Positions 9,700 to 19,860 are shown, numbered from the stretch's first letter. The stretch is 64,000 bases of DNA from Enterococcus silesiacus (GCA_001465115.1 CP013614.1:2914001-2978000), one strand, 5' to 3'. Program-made: numbers and translations. Notes: generated by a model not told the origin, from the sequence alone.

Positions 9700-10251
9700 T
9701 TAGAATGGTAAATCATCATCTGAAATGTCAATAGTCGAACCTGAACCACTAAATGGATCAGAATCTCTATCGAAATCAGGCATACCGTTATTGCTAGACT
9801 GAGAGGATGATTGATTAAAATTGTTTTGTCCTGAAAAATTATTATTCTGTGGTTGTTGGAAACTTCCGCCACCAGCATTATAAGTTGGTGTTGAATCTGA
9901 TCCATCTGTTGTCTGTCTTTGTTCTGATGCAGAACGAGACTCTAACAACTGGAAATTCTCACAGACAACTTCAGTCACGTATACACGTTGACCTTGTTGA
10001 TTCTCGTAATTTCTAGTTTGAATACGACCAGTTACGCCTAATAAGGTACCTTTACGCGCATAGTTTGCCATTGTTTCAGCAGGTTTACGCCAAATCACAC
10101 AGTTAATAAAATCTGCTTCACGATTTCCATTTGCATTCGTAAAGTTACGGTTTACCGCTAAGGTAAAGGTCGCAACCGCTGAACCACTAGATGTATATCG
10201 TAAATCGGGATCTTTTGTTAGTCTTCCAACTAATACAACGTTGTTAATCAT
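9700..10251 (-). CDS. ssb: single-stranded DNA-binding protein
   Basis: 183 residues. The N-terminal OB fold ([20 protein letters not shown]...[19 protein letters not shown]) covers about 110 residues, followed by a Gln/Asn/Ser-rich linker and the acidic C-terminal tail DISDDDLPF that recruits replication partners. It coats single-stranded DNA at the fork and forms homotetramers. It lies between rpsF and rpsR, the standard housekeeping ssb position. Confidence 0.97.
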   Translation of the reverse strand: MINNVVLVGRLTKDPDLRYTSSGSAVATFTLAVNRNFTNANGNREADFINCVIWRKPAETMANYARKGTLLGVTGRIQTRNYENQQGQRVYVTEVVCENFQLLESRSASEQRQTTDGSDSTPTYNAGGGSFQQPQNNNFSGQNNFNQSSSQSSNNGMPDFDRDSDPFSGSGSTIDISDDDLPF

Positions 10252-10278
10252 TTAAACATCTCCTTTCGTCAATCCAAA

Positions 10279-10294
10279 TGTTTCACGTGAAACA
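10279..10294. other. parS site 2
   Basis: A second exact TGTTTCACGTGAAACA lies in the 48-bp gap between rpsF and ssb, extended to a 24-bp palindrome (CCAAA...TTTGG). It is therefore inside an operon, between two ribosomal/replication genes. Confidence 0.9.
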
Positions 10295-10299
10295 TTTGG

Positions 10300-10602
10300 T
10301 TATGCTTCTTCCTTGATAATCATGTGACGGATAATATCGTCATTGATTTTAGCAAGACGATCAAATTCATTGATTGCTCCTGCAGTTGATGGAGAAGATA
10401 CTTTAACGATATGATAGATGCCTTCACGGAATCCGTTCATTTCATATGCTAAGCGGCGTTTTTCCCAATCTTTTGATTCGATAACTTCTGCTCCGTTATC
10501 TTTTAAGATTGTGTCGAAACGTTCTACTAAAGCAGTTTTTGCTTCTTCATCAATGTTCGGACGAATAATATACATAACTTCATAATTCGTAACTTGACTC
10601 AT
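10300..10602 (-). CDS. rpsF: 30S ribosomal protein S6
   Basis: 100 residues. [15 protein letters not shown] at the N-terminus and [21 protein letters not shown] are S6 signatures. First gene of rpsF-ssb-rpsR. The start codon follows AGGGAGGTG. The leader between promoter and start contains a small hairpin (GCTCTTAG...CTAAGAGC) that could be the S6:S18 autoregulatory element known upstream of rpsF, but I cannot confirm its defining loop motif. Confidence 0.97.
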   Translation of the reverse strand: MSQVTNYEVMYIIRPNIDEEAKTALVERFDTILKDNGAEVIESKDWEKRRLAYEMNGFREGIYHIVKVSSPSTAGAINEFDRLAKINDDIIRHMIIKEEA

Positions 10603-10691
10603 TGATTTTCACCTCCCTATGGACTTTAGGCTCTTAGATTGCTAAGAGCAAGGAGAGTTATCTAAAATATATAGACTACTCACAATGTTTC

Positions 10692-10720
10692 ATTATACAG
10701 CTAAAAGCTGATAAAATCAA
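10692..10720 (-). promoter_or_regulatory. rpsF-ssb-rpsR promoter
   Basis: On the minus strand TTGATT (10715-10720), a 17-bp spacer and TATAAT (10692-10697). The ~80-nt leader that follows has a stem CTCTTAG/CTAAGAG at about 10628-10647, a possible S6:S18 leader. Confidence 0.75.
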
Positions 10721-10825
10721 GTGTTCTTAGCAATTTTTGATCATTTTTTTTAGCAATCATTTTTCCTCTCAGGTCTTACTTTAAATATACGTATAAATCA
10801 GCTAGTTTCATTTTTTTACTTATAA

Positions 10826-10854
10826 TTCAGGTTATTTATTTTTCATGGTATACT
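10826..10854 (+). promoter_or_regulatory. promoter of the AMP-forming ligase gene
   Basis: TTCAGG, a 17-bp spacer and TATACT, with an extended -10 (TGG before TATACT). It is divergent from the rpsF promoter within the same 309-bp gap. Confidence 0.6.
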
Positions 10855-10911
10855 TACCCTTGTTCGAAATTACACAAATAACTTAAAGTAGTTTGAAAGG
10901 ATGCTGTCACA

Positions 10912-12438
10912 TTGAATCAATTGTTAGAATACCAACCACTTAACTTGTACACGAACTATCTTGAGGCTGCAAGTAATACTCCAGAAACTGCCATTATCCA
11001 TGATGAACCTTTACCTGCTTTTCCTGAACTTGGAACTAGTTACACATATCAATTAAGTCATGAGGCGATTTTAAATCGTGCTTATCAACTAGCTAGCTTG
11101 GGTGTTAAGGCTGAAGATAAAATCATTATATTCAAAAGCTCAAAATTCGATACTTATTTGTTGGCGGTTGCTGCTTCTTATTTGGGTGCTGTTCCGGCGA
11201 TGATTTCTTATCATTTTCCGGCTGAAACGATTGAGGTTTTTGTTGATCGATTAGAAGATCCGTTTATTCTTTTTGATGATGAAACGGCAGAAAAAATAAC
11301 TAACGTAACAAATAGTTCACCAGAAAAGCAAATTTCAGTGACCAGACTTTTACAAGCACCTGCTAATGAGGTACCTCAGGTGGAATTACCTAAAGATATG
11401 ATTGCTTATATGACACACACCTCTGGAACAACTGGGATTCCTAAACTAATTTGTCACTCTGCCAATTCTATGGGTTGGCGTACAAAGTGGCAAAAAACGA
11501 TTTTCACAAAAATTGCTGAGAAAAAACTGGTTGGATTTCATATTTCACCAGTTCACTCTCGCTTTAATATTGGAATCTCTTCTTTAATGGCAATGGGTTT
11601 CCCAATGATGCCATTATCGATATCAAATAGTGACTCTGTAGCTGGAATGCTCTTAAAGCATGAGCCGATTGCTCTTGAAACTCACCCAAACAATTTTGTT
11701 CAGTGGACCTCTTTGGCTAAAAGGTTGCCAGCAGCTTTTGCAAGTGTTCGTTATTACCATTCTACTTTTGATGCTATCAACAATGCTACAATGGCGAGCT
11801 TCTTAAACGCTTCAGAAAAAAATGAGCCCATTTTCCTTCAAGTTTATGGACAAAGTGAATGTGGTCCGATGATCTTAAAAGCTCATACTTTAGAATCGCT
11901 TAAAACTTCGGATGCACGTGATATGGGGGTTGGTTTAGAAGGCTTAACTGAAGCACGAATCGCAGATAAAGAAGGGAATGTGCTACCTGCTATGACGGAT
12001 GGACACATCCAATTTTTATCTAAAGGACGCGCGTTAACCTACTATAAAGAAGATGATCGCTTCCAAGCAACTGTTTTTGGCCCTTGGTGGGATAGCGGTG
12101 ATTATGGCTTTATGGATGAAAACGGGCATTTATTCCTTAAGGATCGTCAAGTAGATTTGATTGATAAAATTGATAGTAATTTAGCCATCGAGGATCATTT
12201 ATTGGATGCTCTTGATTTTCTTCAAGAAGTAATCATCGTTAGAGCAAAAGACAATTCTCCTCAACCGATCTTAGCAGTTGATCCAAAACAAGGGATGGAT
12301 TGGGATGCTTGGTGGGAACAAGTGACTGACTTGCCTCATTTAAATAAACCAATCATTATGGATTGGGACGAGATTCCTCGTACAGCTACGATGAAGGTAC
12401 AACGACTACAGATTGAAAAATCGTTGAAAGAAGACTAA
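10912..12438 (+). CDS. AMP-forming acyl/aryl-CoA ligase-like enzyme
   Basis: 508 residues from a TTG codon; the nearby ATG at 10901 is out of frame and closes at once. The nucleotide loop MTHTSGTTGIPK lies near residue 165, the YGQSECGP motif near 320 and WDSGDYGFMDENG near 395, so it belongs to the ANL superfamily that activates a carboxylate as an acyl-AMP. The GAGAG-type motif differs from menE in the same window, so it is not a second OSB ligase. It is monocistronic and transcribed against the men operon. The substrate is unknown: fatty acid, amino acid or aromatic acid are all possible. Confidence 0.75.
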   Translation: MNQLLEYQPLNLYTNYLEAASNTPETAIIHDEPLPAFPELGTSYTYQLSHEAILNRAYQLASLGVKAEDKIIIFKSSKFDTYLLAVAASYLGAVPAMISYHFPAETIEVFVDRLEDPFILFDDETAEKITNVTNSSPEKQISVTRLLQAPANEVPQVELPKDMIAYMTHTSGTTGIPKLICHSANSMGWRTKWQKTIFTKIAEKKLVGFHISPVHSRFNIGISSLMAMGFPMMPLSISNSDSVAGMLLKHEPIALETHPNNFVQWTSLAKRLPAAFASVRYYHSTFDAINNATMASFLNASEKNEPIFLQVYGQSECGPMILKAHTLESLKTSDARDMGVGLEGLTEARIADKEGNVLPAMTDGHIQFLSKGRALTYYKEDDRFQATVFGPWWDSGDYGFMDENGHLFLKDRQVDLIDKIDSNLAIEDHLLDALDFLQEVIIVRAKDNSPQPILAVDPKQGMDWDAWWEQVTDLPHLNKPIIMDWDEIPRTATMKVQRLQIEKSLKED

Positions 12439-12450
12439 ACAGCTAAAATA

Positions 12451-12497
12451 AAACAGCACCACAGACTAACATGAAAATTAGTTTGTGATGCTGTTTA
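12451..12497. terminator. bidirectional terminator, ligase gene and menC
   Basis: A 19-bp stem with G-U pairs (AAACAGCACCACAGACTAA and complement) overlaps the last codons of menC and carries A/T runs on both sides. Confidence 0.8.
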
Positions 12498-13610
12498 TTT
12501 TATGAATAAAGTATCGTAAATGCCATATTTCACTAACTTTTCTTGCGATAAAGAAACACCAATTCCCAAACCATCAGGCACAATGAGTTCGCCATTTTGA
12601 ATTTCAAAAGGATCTGTAATGATGTCCTCATGATAATAACGGTCAGAAGCTGAAATATCTCCTGGAAAAGTGAAAATCTTTTGAGAGGCAAATTGTAAGT
12701 TTAAAGCTCTTCCCACGCCAGATTCAAACATTCCACCCAACCAGACCATTAATCCCTTTTCTTCACAAAAATCAACGATCTTCATTGCTTCTGTAATGCC
12801 ACCTACTCTAGGAATTTTCAAATTAATACTCCGACAACTGCCCAAATAAAAGGCTAGCTCACAATCTTTAACTGTCCGGATATTTTCATCCAGACAAATA
12901 TCTGTTTTCAATTCTTTTTGTAATTGTGCGTGATCAAGGAAATCATTCGCTGCAAAGGGTTGCTCAATCATAGCTAAATTATACGCATCTAATTGGATCA
13001 AATGAGGAATATCCGCAATGGTATAAGCCGAGTTAGCATCCACCATCAGAGGTATATCAGGAAATTTATTTCGGATAGCGTCGATTGGCTTTAGATCATA
13101 CCCTGGACGAATTTTTAATTTAATGCGCTGATATTCTAACGTTACATACTCTGTAATTTGATCCAATAGCTTGGCTAAATCAGTCTGTATACCAACGCTA
13201 ACGCCAACAGGAATTTGTGCTCTCGTGTTATTAAAGTAAGCTTTTAAGCTTTTACCATTACGTTTAGCATATAAGTCCCAAATCGCTGTTTCAAGGCTTG
13301 ATTTAGCCATCTGATTCCCTTTTACTTCATCAAAGAGAAGCGATACTTCTTTAGGATGTTGAATATCTGCATTTTTCAATAAAGGCAGCAAATGTTTTTC
13401 AATAATGACTCGAGCTGTCTCAATGGTCTCTTCTATATAATCTGGCTGTTCAAAAGGAACCAACTCTCCCATACCTTGATTCCCCAGTTCATCGGTCACT
13501 AATAAAATGTCAAAGGCTTTCTCTGTCAAACGCCCATAACTAGTTTCAAATGGAATCCTTAGAGGCAGTCGAACACGATAGCGGTCAATACGGTTAATTT
13601 TCAACGCCAT
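12495..13610 (-). CDS. menC: o-succinylbenzoate synthase
   Basis: 371 residues, enolase superfamily. The RIKLKIRPG motif (near 162-170) carries the catalytic lysines, and VDANSAY, EQPF and DENI provide metal ligands. It dehydrates SHCHC to o-succinylbenzoate in menaquinone synthesis. Last gene of menB-E-F-D-H-C, 30 bp after menH. The length and the GGITEAMKI and GLGIGV segments fit the divergent Gram-positive MenC/NAAAR group; the operon context favours MenC over an N-acylamino-acid racemase. Confidence 0.93.
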   Translation of the reverse strand: MALKINRIDRYRVRLPLRIPFETSYGRLTEKAFDILLVTDELGNQGMGELVPFEQPDYIEETIETARVIIEKHLLPLLKNADIQHPKEVSLLFDEVKGNQMAKSSLETAIWDLYAKRNGKSLKAYFNNTRAQIPVGVSVGIQTDLAKLLDQITEYVTLEYQRIKLKIRPGYDLKPIDAIRNKFPDIPLMVDANSAYTIADIPHLIQLDAYNLAMIEQPFAANDFLDHAQLQKELKTDICLDENIRTVKDCELAFYLGSCRSINLKIPRVGGITEAMKIVDFCEEKGLMVWLGGMFESGVGRALNLQFASQKIFTFPGDISASDRYYHEDIITDPFEIQNGELIVPDGLGIGVSLSQEKLVKYGIYDTLFIK

Positions 13611-13640
13611 TTCCTCCTTAAGGTTTTATCTTTTTGCCAA

Positions 13641-14456
13641 CTAACTACACACAAATGACACAACGATTGTCTCAAACACCTGTGGTTTTTCTAAATGGAT
13701 ACAATGACCTGTATCGTTAACAATTTCAATAGAAAAATCAGGCTGCATTTCTTGCATTTTTTTGGCAATTTGTTGAAATTTAACATCTAATTCTCCAACG
13801 ATCAATAGCGTGGTGGCTTTTACCTTAGCTAATTCTTGCCAGAAATCTGGTTGAACACCTGTCCCCATAAACCACAAACTACACGCCAAACCAAAGCCTC
13901 GTTGTGAGAGCCGTTCTTTTCGAAGTGTCTGCTGAACCTTATGAGACACTCTTTTTTGGCTCTCGAAAAGCGGGAGGTTTTCCCATTTTTCAACAAAGGT
14001 TTCAATGGGATGACTCATAATAAAACCAGCTAATTGTTCATCAGAACGTTTACGCATCATTCGCTCTGTCTGTCCCTTTAAGCCAGGAGAACCGCTTTCT
14101 AAGATCAAGTGTCGAACCTTTTGAGGAAATAGACACGCAAACCCTAAAGCTGCTCTAGCGCCCATTGAATAGCCTAATAAAGAAAACTCAAAAATGCCCA
14201 ATCGTTCAGTCAACAATGCAACATCTTGGCATAGACACTCCATCTGATAACGGTACGGATGGACATAGCAATCAGTTCTTCCATGACCGATCAGATCAAT
14301 CGCTAAAATATTGAGCTCTCTTTCCTTTTGAAAAACAGGTGAAAATGTCTGACTAGTGCCTGTAAATCCATGAAAGCAAACCAATGTTGGCCGGTTTGGT
14401 TCATAGGCTGAAAGCCACTCATAATAATAATTTACGCCATTTATTGTCGTATTCAT
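13641..14456 (-). CDS. menH: SHCHC synthase (alpha/beta hydrolase)
   Basis: 271 residues. HGFTGTSQTF near residue 30, nucleophile elbow GYSMGARAAL with Ser near 98, late Asp in VGELDVKF and His in TGHCIHLEKP complete the triad. It removes pyruvate from SEPHCHC to give SHCHC. The start codon overlaps the menD stop by 4 bp, which indicates translational coupling. Confidence 0.92.
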   Translation of the reverse strand: MNTTINGVNYYYEWLSAYEPNRPTLVCFHGFTGTSQTFSPVFQKERELNILAIDLIGHGRTDCYVHPYRYQMECLCQDVALLTERLGIFEFSLLGYSMGARAALGFACLFPQKVRHLILESGSPGLKGQTERMMRKRSDEQLAGFIMSHPIETFVEKWENLPLFESQKRVSHKVQQTLRKERLSQRGFGLACSLWFMGTGVQPDFWQELAKVKATTLLIVGELDVKFQQIAKKMQEMQPDFSIEIVNDTGHCIHLEKPQVFETIVVSFVCS

Positions 14457-16189
14457 TTATTTTTCTCGAACTTTTTTTTTAATCCTGCAATTACTTTTTC
14501 GTACAGTTTGACATTGTCCTGACGGTCGCCGACAACTTCGATTATTTGGAATTTAGGTTGTTTCTGGGTTGCTTCCAGCAATAACCCTAACTGTTCTAAA
14601 CTCTCGGCTTTTACATATGTTGCATTGTATAACTGAGCAACTAAAGAAAAGTCTAAATCGATCGGCGTTCCGAAAATTGGTTCAAAATCATCGGCTGCTA
14701 ACTGACGTTGTGACAGAAAAGAGAAAATACCGCCACCATTATTATTTAGTAAAACAATTGTTAATGGTAAATTGTAACGTTTAGCCAATAATAAGCCATT
14801 CATATCATGATACAGCGCTAAATCACCGACTAACAAGACATTCTGACGATTCGGATTGGTCGCACACATCCCTAAAGCCGTTGAAACAATACCATCAATG
14901 CCGTTGATTCCACGATTACCAAATAGCTGATAGTAAGTCGTTTCAGCTGTTGAAAAGCGGTCTAAAAAGCGAATCGCATTACTATTTGAAACAAACAACT
15001 GACCGTTTTCCGCCATTTTTTTATGGACAAGAACACTTGCTGAGGTTTCATTTAATATCTTCATTTCACTCAGTTCATTTAATAGTTGTTCAGTTGTTAC
15101 CTGCCAGTGGATCCACTGACCGCACCACGTATCTAACGTTTTCACTTTAACCTTGTCTATGATTGCTTGAGCAAAAGTTTGTTCTTCTACTTGAATGGCA
15201 ACTTGCGTTTGTTTTAACTGATCTTGCCATTGACCTGTTTCATCAACGAAGTAGATTGTTGTTGGATCATTAAGTGATTGCAACCAGAACATCGTATTTT
15301 TAGAAATAGGTAGCATGCCAAAGCGAACTATAACTTCTGGGTGTTGGATCATGTCAACTTCTTGGATAAACAGGTCAGCATAACTCATGATCAAGGGACT
15401 ATCTTTGCCGCATGATGTGATGTTTGCCAGTGGATCACTAATGATCGGCCAATTTAAGGTTTCTGCTAACTTGATAAATACTTCTGCTTCTGCTGGCGTG
15501 TGACTTCCACCTACAACTAAAACACCTTTTTTTCCTTGCCAGTCCCAAACACATTTAATCAGTTGTTCTTCTGATAATTGCTTTTTACCTACCAAAATTT
15601 CAGTTGTTTTTTCAGCGGTCAAGGTTCGATCTAAATTTGGTAGTAACGGTTCTCGCAGTGGAAAATTCAAATGAATAGGACCTTTAGGTGTTTGACACGC
15701 AGTATCTGCAGCACGCATTCCTTGCCAGTAAGCATAGTCCAACATCGTCTTCGTACCTTCTGGAATTGCCATCTCGATAAATTCTTTTACATGCCCTTGA
15801 AATAAGTGAAATTGGTCCATTGCTTGTGGCGCACCGACTTGCCGTAATTCATGTGGCCGATCAGTCGTCAAAACGATTAACGGAATATGACTAGCATACG
15901 CTTCACAAATTGCTGGGTAGTAATTCGCCGCGGCGGTTCCTGATGTACACAATAAAGCAACCGGCTTACTGCTAGCTTTGCTTAGTCCTAAAGCAAAGAA
16001 AGCTGCTGAACGTTCATCAACTTCAATAAATGTCTCAATTTTCTCTTGTCGATGTAATAATAACGCGAGTGGTGTGGAGCGAGAACCTGGACTTATCACA
16101 GCCTGCTCTACTCCACTGCTGATCATTCCTTCAACAAAGGTTTGTAAATAGTTTGTCATATCACTTTGATTTGTCATGATCTTCCCCAC
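14453..16189 (-). CDS. menD: SEPHCHC synthase (ThDP enzyme)
   Basis: 578 residues, full length. It condenses isochorismate and 2-oxoglutarate. ISPGSRSTPLALL near residue 35, DERSAAFFALG with the ThDP-activating Glu, LCTSGTAAANYYPA, and the C-terminal ThDP/Mg motif GDLALYHDMNGLL...NNNGGGIF are seen. The first Met is MGKIM; the second Met (4 residues on) is equally possible. It overlaps menF by about 30 bp, so the men genes are tightly packed. Confidence 0.95.
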   Translation of the reverse strand: MGKIMTNQSDMTNYLQTFVEGMISSGVEQAVISPGSRSTPLALLLHRQEKIETFIEVDERSAAFFALGLSKASSKPVALLCTSGTAAANYYPAICEAYASHIPLIVLTTDRPHELRQVGAPQAMDQFHLFQGHVKEFIEMAIPEGTKTMLDYAYWQGMRAADTACQTPKGPIHLNFPLREPLLPNLDRTLTAEKTTEILVGKKQLSEEQLIKCVWDWQGKKGVLVVGGSHTPAEAEVFIKLAETLNWPIISDPLANITSCGKDSPLIMSYADLFIQEVDMIQHPEVIVRFGMLPISKNTMFWLQSLNDPTTIYFVDETGQWQDQLKQTQVAIQVEEQTFAQAIIDKVKVKTLDTWCGQWIHWQVTTEQLLNELSEMKILNETSASVLVHKKMAENGQLFVSNSNAIRFLDRFSTAETTYYQLFGNRGINGIDGIVSTALGMCATNPNRQNVLLVGDLALYHDMNGLLLAKRYNLPLTIVLLNNNGGGIFSFLSQRQLAADDFEPIFGTPIDLDFSLVAQLYNATYVKAESLEQLGLLLEATQKQPKFQIIEVVGDRQDNVKLYEKVIAGLKKKFEKNK

Positions 16190-17543
16190 CTATTCCTCTT
16201 AACATCGGTTGAAATTTGATTTTTGTCTCGATTCTTTCTTGTTCTGCTTGAGAATCTTTAACGATCCCGCAGCCCGCATATAAGTAGCCCACATTTCCAG
16301 AAAATACTGCTGAACGAATCCCTACTGCAAACTCTCCAACATCTTCTTTAATAGCGATCCAGCCAATTGGAGCGCCGTATAGTCCTCGGTCTAACTGCTC
16401 ATGTTCTTTGAGCCAAGTCAAAGCCAACTCTTTTGGTTCTCCACCTAATGCTGGTGTCGGGTGTAACTGCTGGATTCCGTTCAAGAAACGATACTCTTTT
16501 TGACGTTGTCCTTCAATCGGTAGATAAAGATGCTGAATATCGCGATTTTTTAATAATTTCGGTGTTCGAGCTTGAATCGTCGTTCCTGTCATCTGTTCTA
16601 ATTCCTTAATGATTCTATCCACAACGATTTTGTGCTCTTGCTTATTTTTCATATCATTCAATAAATAATTACCAAGCTCATCGTCTTCAATCTCCGTTGT
16701 TCCACGTGAAACAGAACCAGCAATACTAGCCGTTGAAAACGTCTCTTTGGAGGCTTTTAATAAGCGTTCTGGCGTAGCGCCGATAAAGAGTTGTTCCTTC
16801 GCTTCTAAAACAAAAAAATAAGTATTTGTTTGCTGTTGTTGCAAGTTTTGTAAGATGACCTCTGCTTGGAAGGGCTGATCGCTCTTAACTTCCATCCGTC
16901 TAGCTAAAACAACTTTTTCTAGCGGTCCTACTTCTCGTAATTTCGCTACAGTGTCATCCACGACTGCCATCCACTCTGACACTGCGATTTCTTTCGCGGT
17001 TATTTGCGCGATATCATTTTTATTTATTAGCTCAGCATTCGTTAATTCTGCGAACTCTTCTGTAAGTTTTAACCATTTTTGCTGTAATATTTCTTTATTT
17101 GCAGCACTGAAATTTATCGAAAGGTATTGTTTTCCTTCGGTTTCTGTAAGTAGAAAGGTCGGCAAATAAAACAGCCCTTGTTCCATGCAACCCCAATCGT
17201 TTTGCCCAGTGTGTTTGCTATCAAAGGCAAATCCACCAACCAACATAGCCCCTGTACCTGTAATAGAACTATTTTGATAGATTTTCTCTTTTTCTTCTAA
17301 AATAAAAGCATCAACTTGTTCAAAGGATGCTTGATCATATGTTAATTCTTGCTCTTTGCCAAACCCAACTAGCGTAAAATTTTTCTCAGGTGTCTGCCAA
17401 TAAAAACGCTCGCCTTTGAATTTTTTTTGCCCCTTCTCAAAAGAAGTACGCAAAAAATCAGGCTCTTCATTTATTTCTTTGACCCAGCTAAATTGACGGT
17501 ACCCTTGTTCATAAGCTTGATCTAACTCTTTAGGAATGCTCAT
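16161..17543 (-). CDS. menF: isochorismate synthase
   Basis: 460 residues from the ATG at 17543, which overlaps the menE stop as ATGA; an upstream in-frame start at 17627 would extend 28 residues into menE with no family match, so it is not preferred. The chorismate-binding domain is recognised by KVVLARR, IAGSVSRGTTEIEDD, the HLYLPIEG segment, LHPTPALGG and the C-terminal AGCGIVKDS. It converts chorismate to isochorismate, the entry step of the pathway. A perfect parS sequence lies within the gene (16698-16713) and encodes part of the conserved region around GSVSRGTTE. Confidence 0.94.
   Translation of the reverse strand: MSIPKELDQAYEQGYRQFSWVKEINEEPDFLRTSFEKGQKKFKGERFYWQTPEKNFTLVGFGKEQELTYDQASFEQVDAFILEEKEKIYQNSSITGTGAMLVGGFAFDSKHTGQNDWGCMEQGLFYLPTFLLTETEGKQYLSINFSAANKEILQQKWLKLTEEFAELTNAELINKNDIAQITAKEIAVSEWMAVVDDTVAKLREVGPLEKVVLARRMEVKSDQPFQAEVILQNLQQQQTNTYFFVLEAKEQLFIGATPERLLKASKETFSTASIAGSVSRGTTEIEDDELGNYLLNDMKNKQEHKIVVDRIIKELEQMTGTTIQARTPKLLKNRDIQHLYLPIEGQRQKEYRFLNGIQQLHPTPALGGEPKELALTWLKEHEQLDRGLYGAPIGWIAIKEDVGEFAVGIRSAVFSGNVGYLYAGCGIVKDSQAEQERIETKIKFQPMLRGIGGEDHDKSK
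16698..16713. other. parS site 3, inside menF
   Basis: TGTTCCACGTGAAACA, an exact match to TGTTNCACGTGAAACA, is embedded in the menF coding sequence. parS sites inside genes are common in Firmicutes. Confidence 0.85.
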
Positions 17544-19018
17544 TTGCTTAAAAAAGCCTCCCTTTCTATTGTTGTTAAGCGGTGTTTCGCTAATTTTCCA
17601 CTTGCTGTTTTGGGTAGCGAGTGACACAAATAAATTCGTTTAGGCAGTTTATATTTTGCTAAATAAGTTTTCGCAAAAGTATTTATTTTTTCCACTGTGA
17701 TCAGCGGATCTCCAACGATATAAGCGACCGGAACAGCTCCCCATTTCTCGTCTGTTTCACCAACTACCGCTACTTCTTTTACACCAGGAAACTCTTGTAA
17801 TACGTGTTCGATTTCTGTAGGATAAATATTTTCGCCGCCTGAAATGATCAATTCACTTAAGCGACTGACTAAATAAAGATATCTCTCTTCATCCAAATAA
17901 CCCATATCTCCTGTTTTAAACCAGCCATCTATTGTCCATTTCACTTTTTGCCACTTCTCGCCATTTAAATACTGTGAAACAACATTTTTTCCTTTTAATA
18001 GGATTTCCCCGACTTCATTTTCTTGCAACTGTTTTTGATCAGCATCAACGATTTTGACATGCATGCCTAACAAAGGTTTACCAGCAGAGCCGATCTTTAG
18101 CGCAGCATCTTCAAAGCTCAACGCAACGACTTGGGAGCAAGTTTCAGTCATTCCGTATGATTGGATAACAGGAATTCCATAATGCTCACATTGTTCTAAT
18201 GCTTTTGGTGAGATCGGGCCACCACCAAGCAACATTGCTTTGAAACTTGAACTATAGCCTTTCTTTGGATATTTTTCCAGTAATTCCTGCAACATAATTG
18301 CGACAACAGAAATCACGGTTCCACGTCCTTCAGCTAAATCTTCTGTTACTATCGTTGCATCAAATTTACTATATAAACGCAAGCTACATCCTAAGACTAG
18401 CTGCCGAACTACAATGGATAGACCACTAATATGAAATAGTGGAACTGGACAAAGCCAGCAGTCACTAGGTAAAATATTCATATTTTCTTGCGTTGCCAGA
18501 GCACTGGCAAGATGGTTGCTAAAACATTGCATCACACCTTTAGGTTTACCTGTTGTGCCTGATGTATACATGATTGAAGCTGTTGCTTCCCCTTGATAAA
18601 GCGAATGCGGTTCAATTAGCGATTCTTCTACACCATTTGATTTTGACATTTCAATACTCGTGATTTGAGTCAATTCTGACAGAAAAGGTACACTTTCAGT
18701 AGAAACCACTACCAGATTCACCTCAGCATCGGTCAATTGGTAGTGGAGTTCTTGTAAACTTAAATGTGTATTTAGCATAACTAGTTCTTTACCTAACTCC
18801 CACAAAGCTAAAATCGAAAAATACATTTCTTTTGAATTTCGGCTAAATAGAGCCACTCGTTTTTCCTCGTATGGAATCTTTGAAGAAAATGTTGCTGCCC
18901 AATGTTTAACTTCTCGTCCAACGTCAGCAAATGACCATGCTTCATCCTGCCAGTAAAAAGCAGGATGATTCGGTCTTTCATTTACTTGTTTTTGCAGCCA
19001 ACTACTCATATTTGTCAC
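17540..19018 (-). CDS. menE: o-succinylbenzoate-CoA ligase
   Basis: 492 residues, ANL superfamily. The ATP loop MYTSGTTGKPKGVMQ near residue 152, the QSYGMTETCSQ motif, the hinge GWFKTGDMGYLDEE and the C-terminal catalytic lysine region PKTASGKLAKH are all intact. It activates OSB to OSB-CoA. Second gene of the operon, 3 bp after menB. Confidence 0.95.
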   Translation of the reverse strand: MTNMSSWLQKQVNERPNHPAFYWQDEAWSFADVGREVKHWAATFSSKIPYEEKRVALFSRNSKEMYFSILALWELGKELVMLNTHLSLQELHYQLTDAEVNLVVVSTESVPFLSELTQITSIEMSKSNGVEESLIEPHSLYQGEATASIMYTSGTTGKPKGVMQCFSNHLASALATQENMNILPSDCWLCPVPLFHISGLSIVVRQLVLGCSLRLYSKFDATIVTEDLAEGRGTVISVVAIMLQELLEKYPKKGYSSSFKAMLLGGGPISPKALEQCEHYGIPVIQSYGMTETCSQVVALSFEDAALKIGSAGKPLLGMHVKIVDADQKQLQENEVGEILLKGKNVVSQYLNGEKWQKVKWTIDGWFKTGDMGYLDEERYLYLVSRLSELIISGGENIYPTEIEHVLQEFPGVKEVAVVGETDEKWGAVPVAYIVGDPLITVEKINTFAKTYLAKYKLPKRIYLCHSLPKTASGKLAKHRLTTIEREAFLSK

Positions 19019-19021
19019 CCT

Positions 19022-19837
19022 TTATGGAAATTTAGGAAATTGATCGAAATCAGGATCACGTTTTTCTTTGAATGAATCGCGTCCTTCTTTGGCTTCATCC
19101 ATTGTGTAATAAAGCAGTGTTGCGTCTCCCGCTAACTGCTGAATTCCAGCTAATCCGTCTGTATCGGCATTTAAAGAAGCTTTGATCATACGTAATGCAA
19201 GCGGACTTTTCTTCAACATTTCTTCTGCCCATTCCATCGTTACATCTTCAACTTCAGTTAAAGGTACAACCGTATTGATCCAGCCCATATCCAATGCTTC
19301 TTCTGCTGAATACTGTTTACATAGGAACCACACTTCTTTAGCTTTTTTATGACCAACCACACGAGCTAAATAACCAGAACCATACCCACCATCAAAACTT
19401 CCCACATTCGGTCCTGTTTGACCGAATTTTGCATTGTCTGCTGCAATCGTCAAATCACAAACAAGCTGAAGAACATTTCCGCCACCAATCGAATAGCCTT
19501 TGACCATTGCAATAACTGGTTTTGGGATCACACGAATCAAGCGTTGTAAATCTAATACATTCAAACGAGGAACACTATCCTCACCTACATAACCACCATG
19601 TCCGCGAACCTTCTGATCTCCACCAGAACAAAATGCTTTATCGCCTGCACCAGTTAAAATAATCACACCGACATCTTGCTTATCACGGCTAATGTTAAAT
19701 GCATCGATCATTTCCATAACAGTTTTCGGTGTAAAAGCATTATGCACTTGAGGTCGATTAATCGTGATTTTCGCCACTTTACCTTCTTGTTCAAATAAAA
19801 TTTCTTCATACTCTTTGATCGTTGTCCAGTTTCTCAT
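19022..19837 (-). CDS. menB: 1,4-dihydroxy-2-naphthoyl-CoA synthase
   Basis: 271 residues, crotonase fold. [13 protein letters not shown], the oxyanion-hole region [16 protein letters not shown] and the C-terminal [15 protein letters not shown] are MenB hallmarks. It closes the second ring to give DHNA-CoA. First gene of the operon; the ribosome site AGGAGG is 8 bp upstream, and three tandem family B repeats (19861-20180) lie directly before it in the presumed leader. menA, the methyltransferase gene and a thioesterase are not in this cluster. Confidence 0.96.
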   Translation of the reverse strand: MRNWTTIKEYEEILFEQEGKVAKITINRPQVHNAFTPKTVMEMIDAFNISRDKQDVGVIILTGAGDKAFCSGGDQKVRGHGGYVGEDSVPRLNVLDLQRLIRVIPKPVIAMVKGYSIGGGNVLQLVCDLTIAADNAKFGQTGPNVGSFDGGYGSGYLARVVGHKKAKEVWFLCKQYSAEEALDMGWINTVVPLTEVEDVTMEWAEEMLKKSPLALRMIKASLNADTDGLAGIQQLAGDATLLYYTMDEAKEGRDSFKEKRDPDFDQFPKFP

Positions 19838-19860
19838 GAGGAAACCTCCTTATAATTTTA

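Noticed and set aside
10603-10650. Definite S6:S18 autoregulatory leader
   Set aside because: A hairpin is present in the right place, but I could not identify the defining bulge/loop motif by eye, so it is only mentioned under rpsF.
17544-17627. 28-residue extension of menF into menE
   Set aside because: Gives no family match, while the ATG at 17543 overlaps the menE stop as ATGA with GGGAGG upstream.
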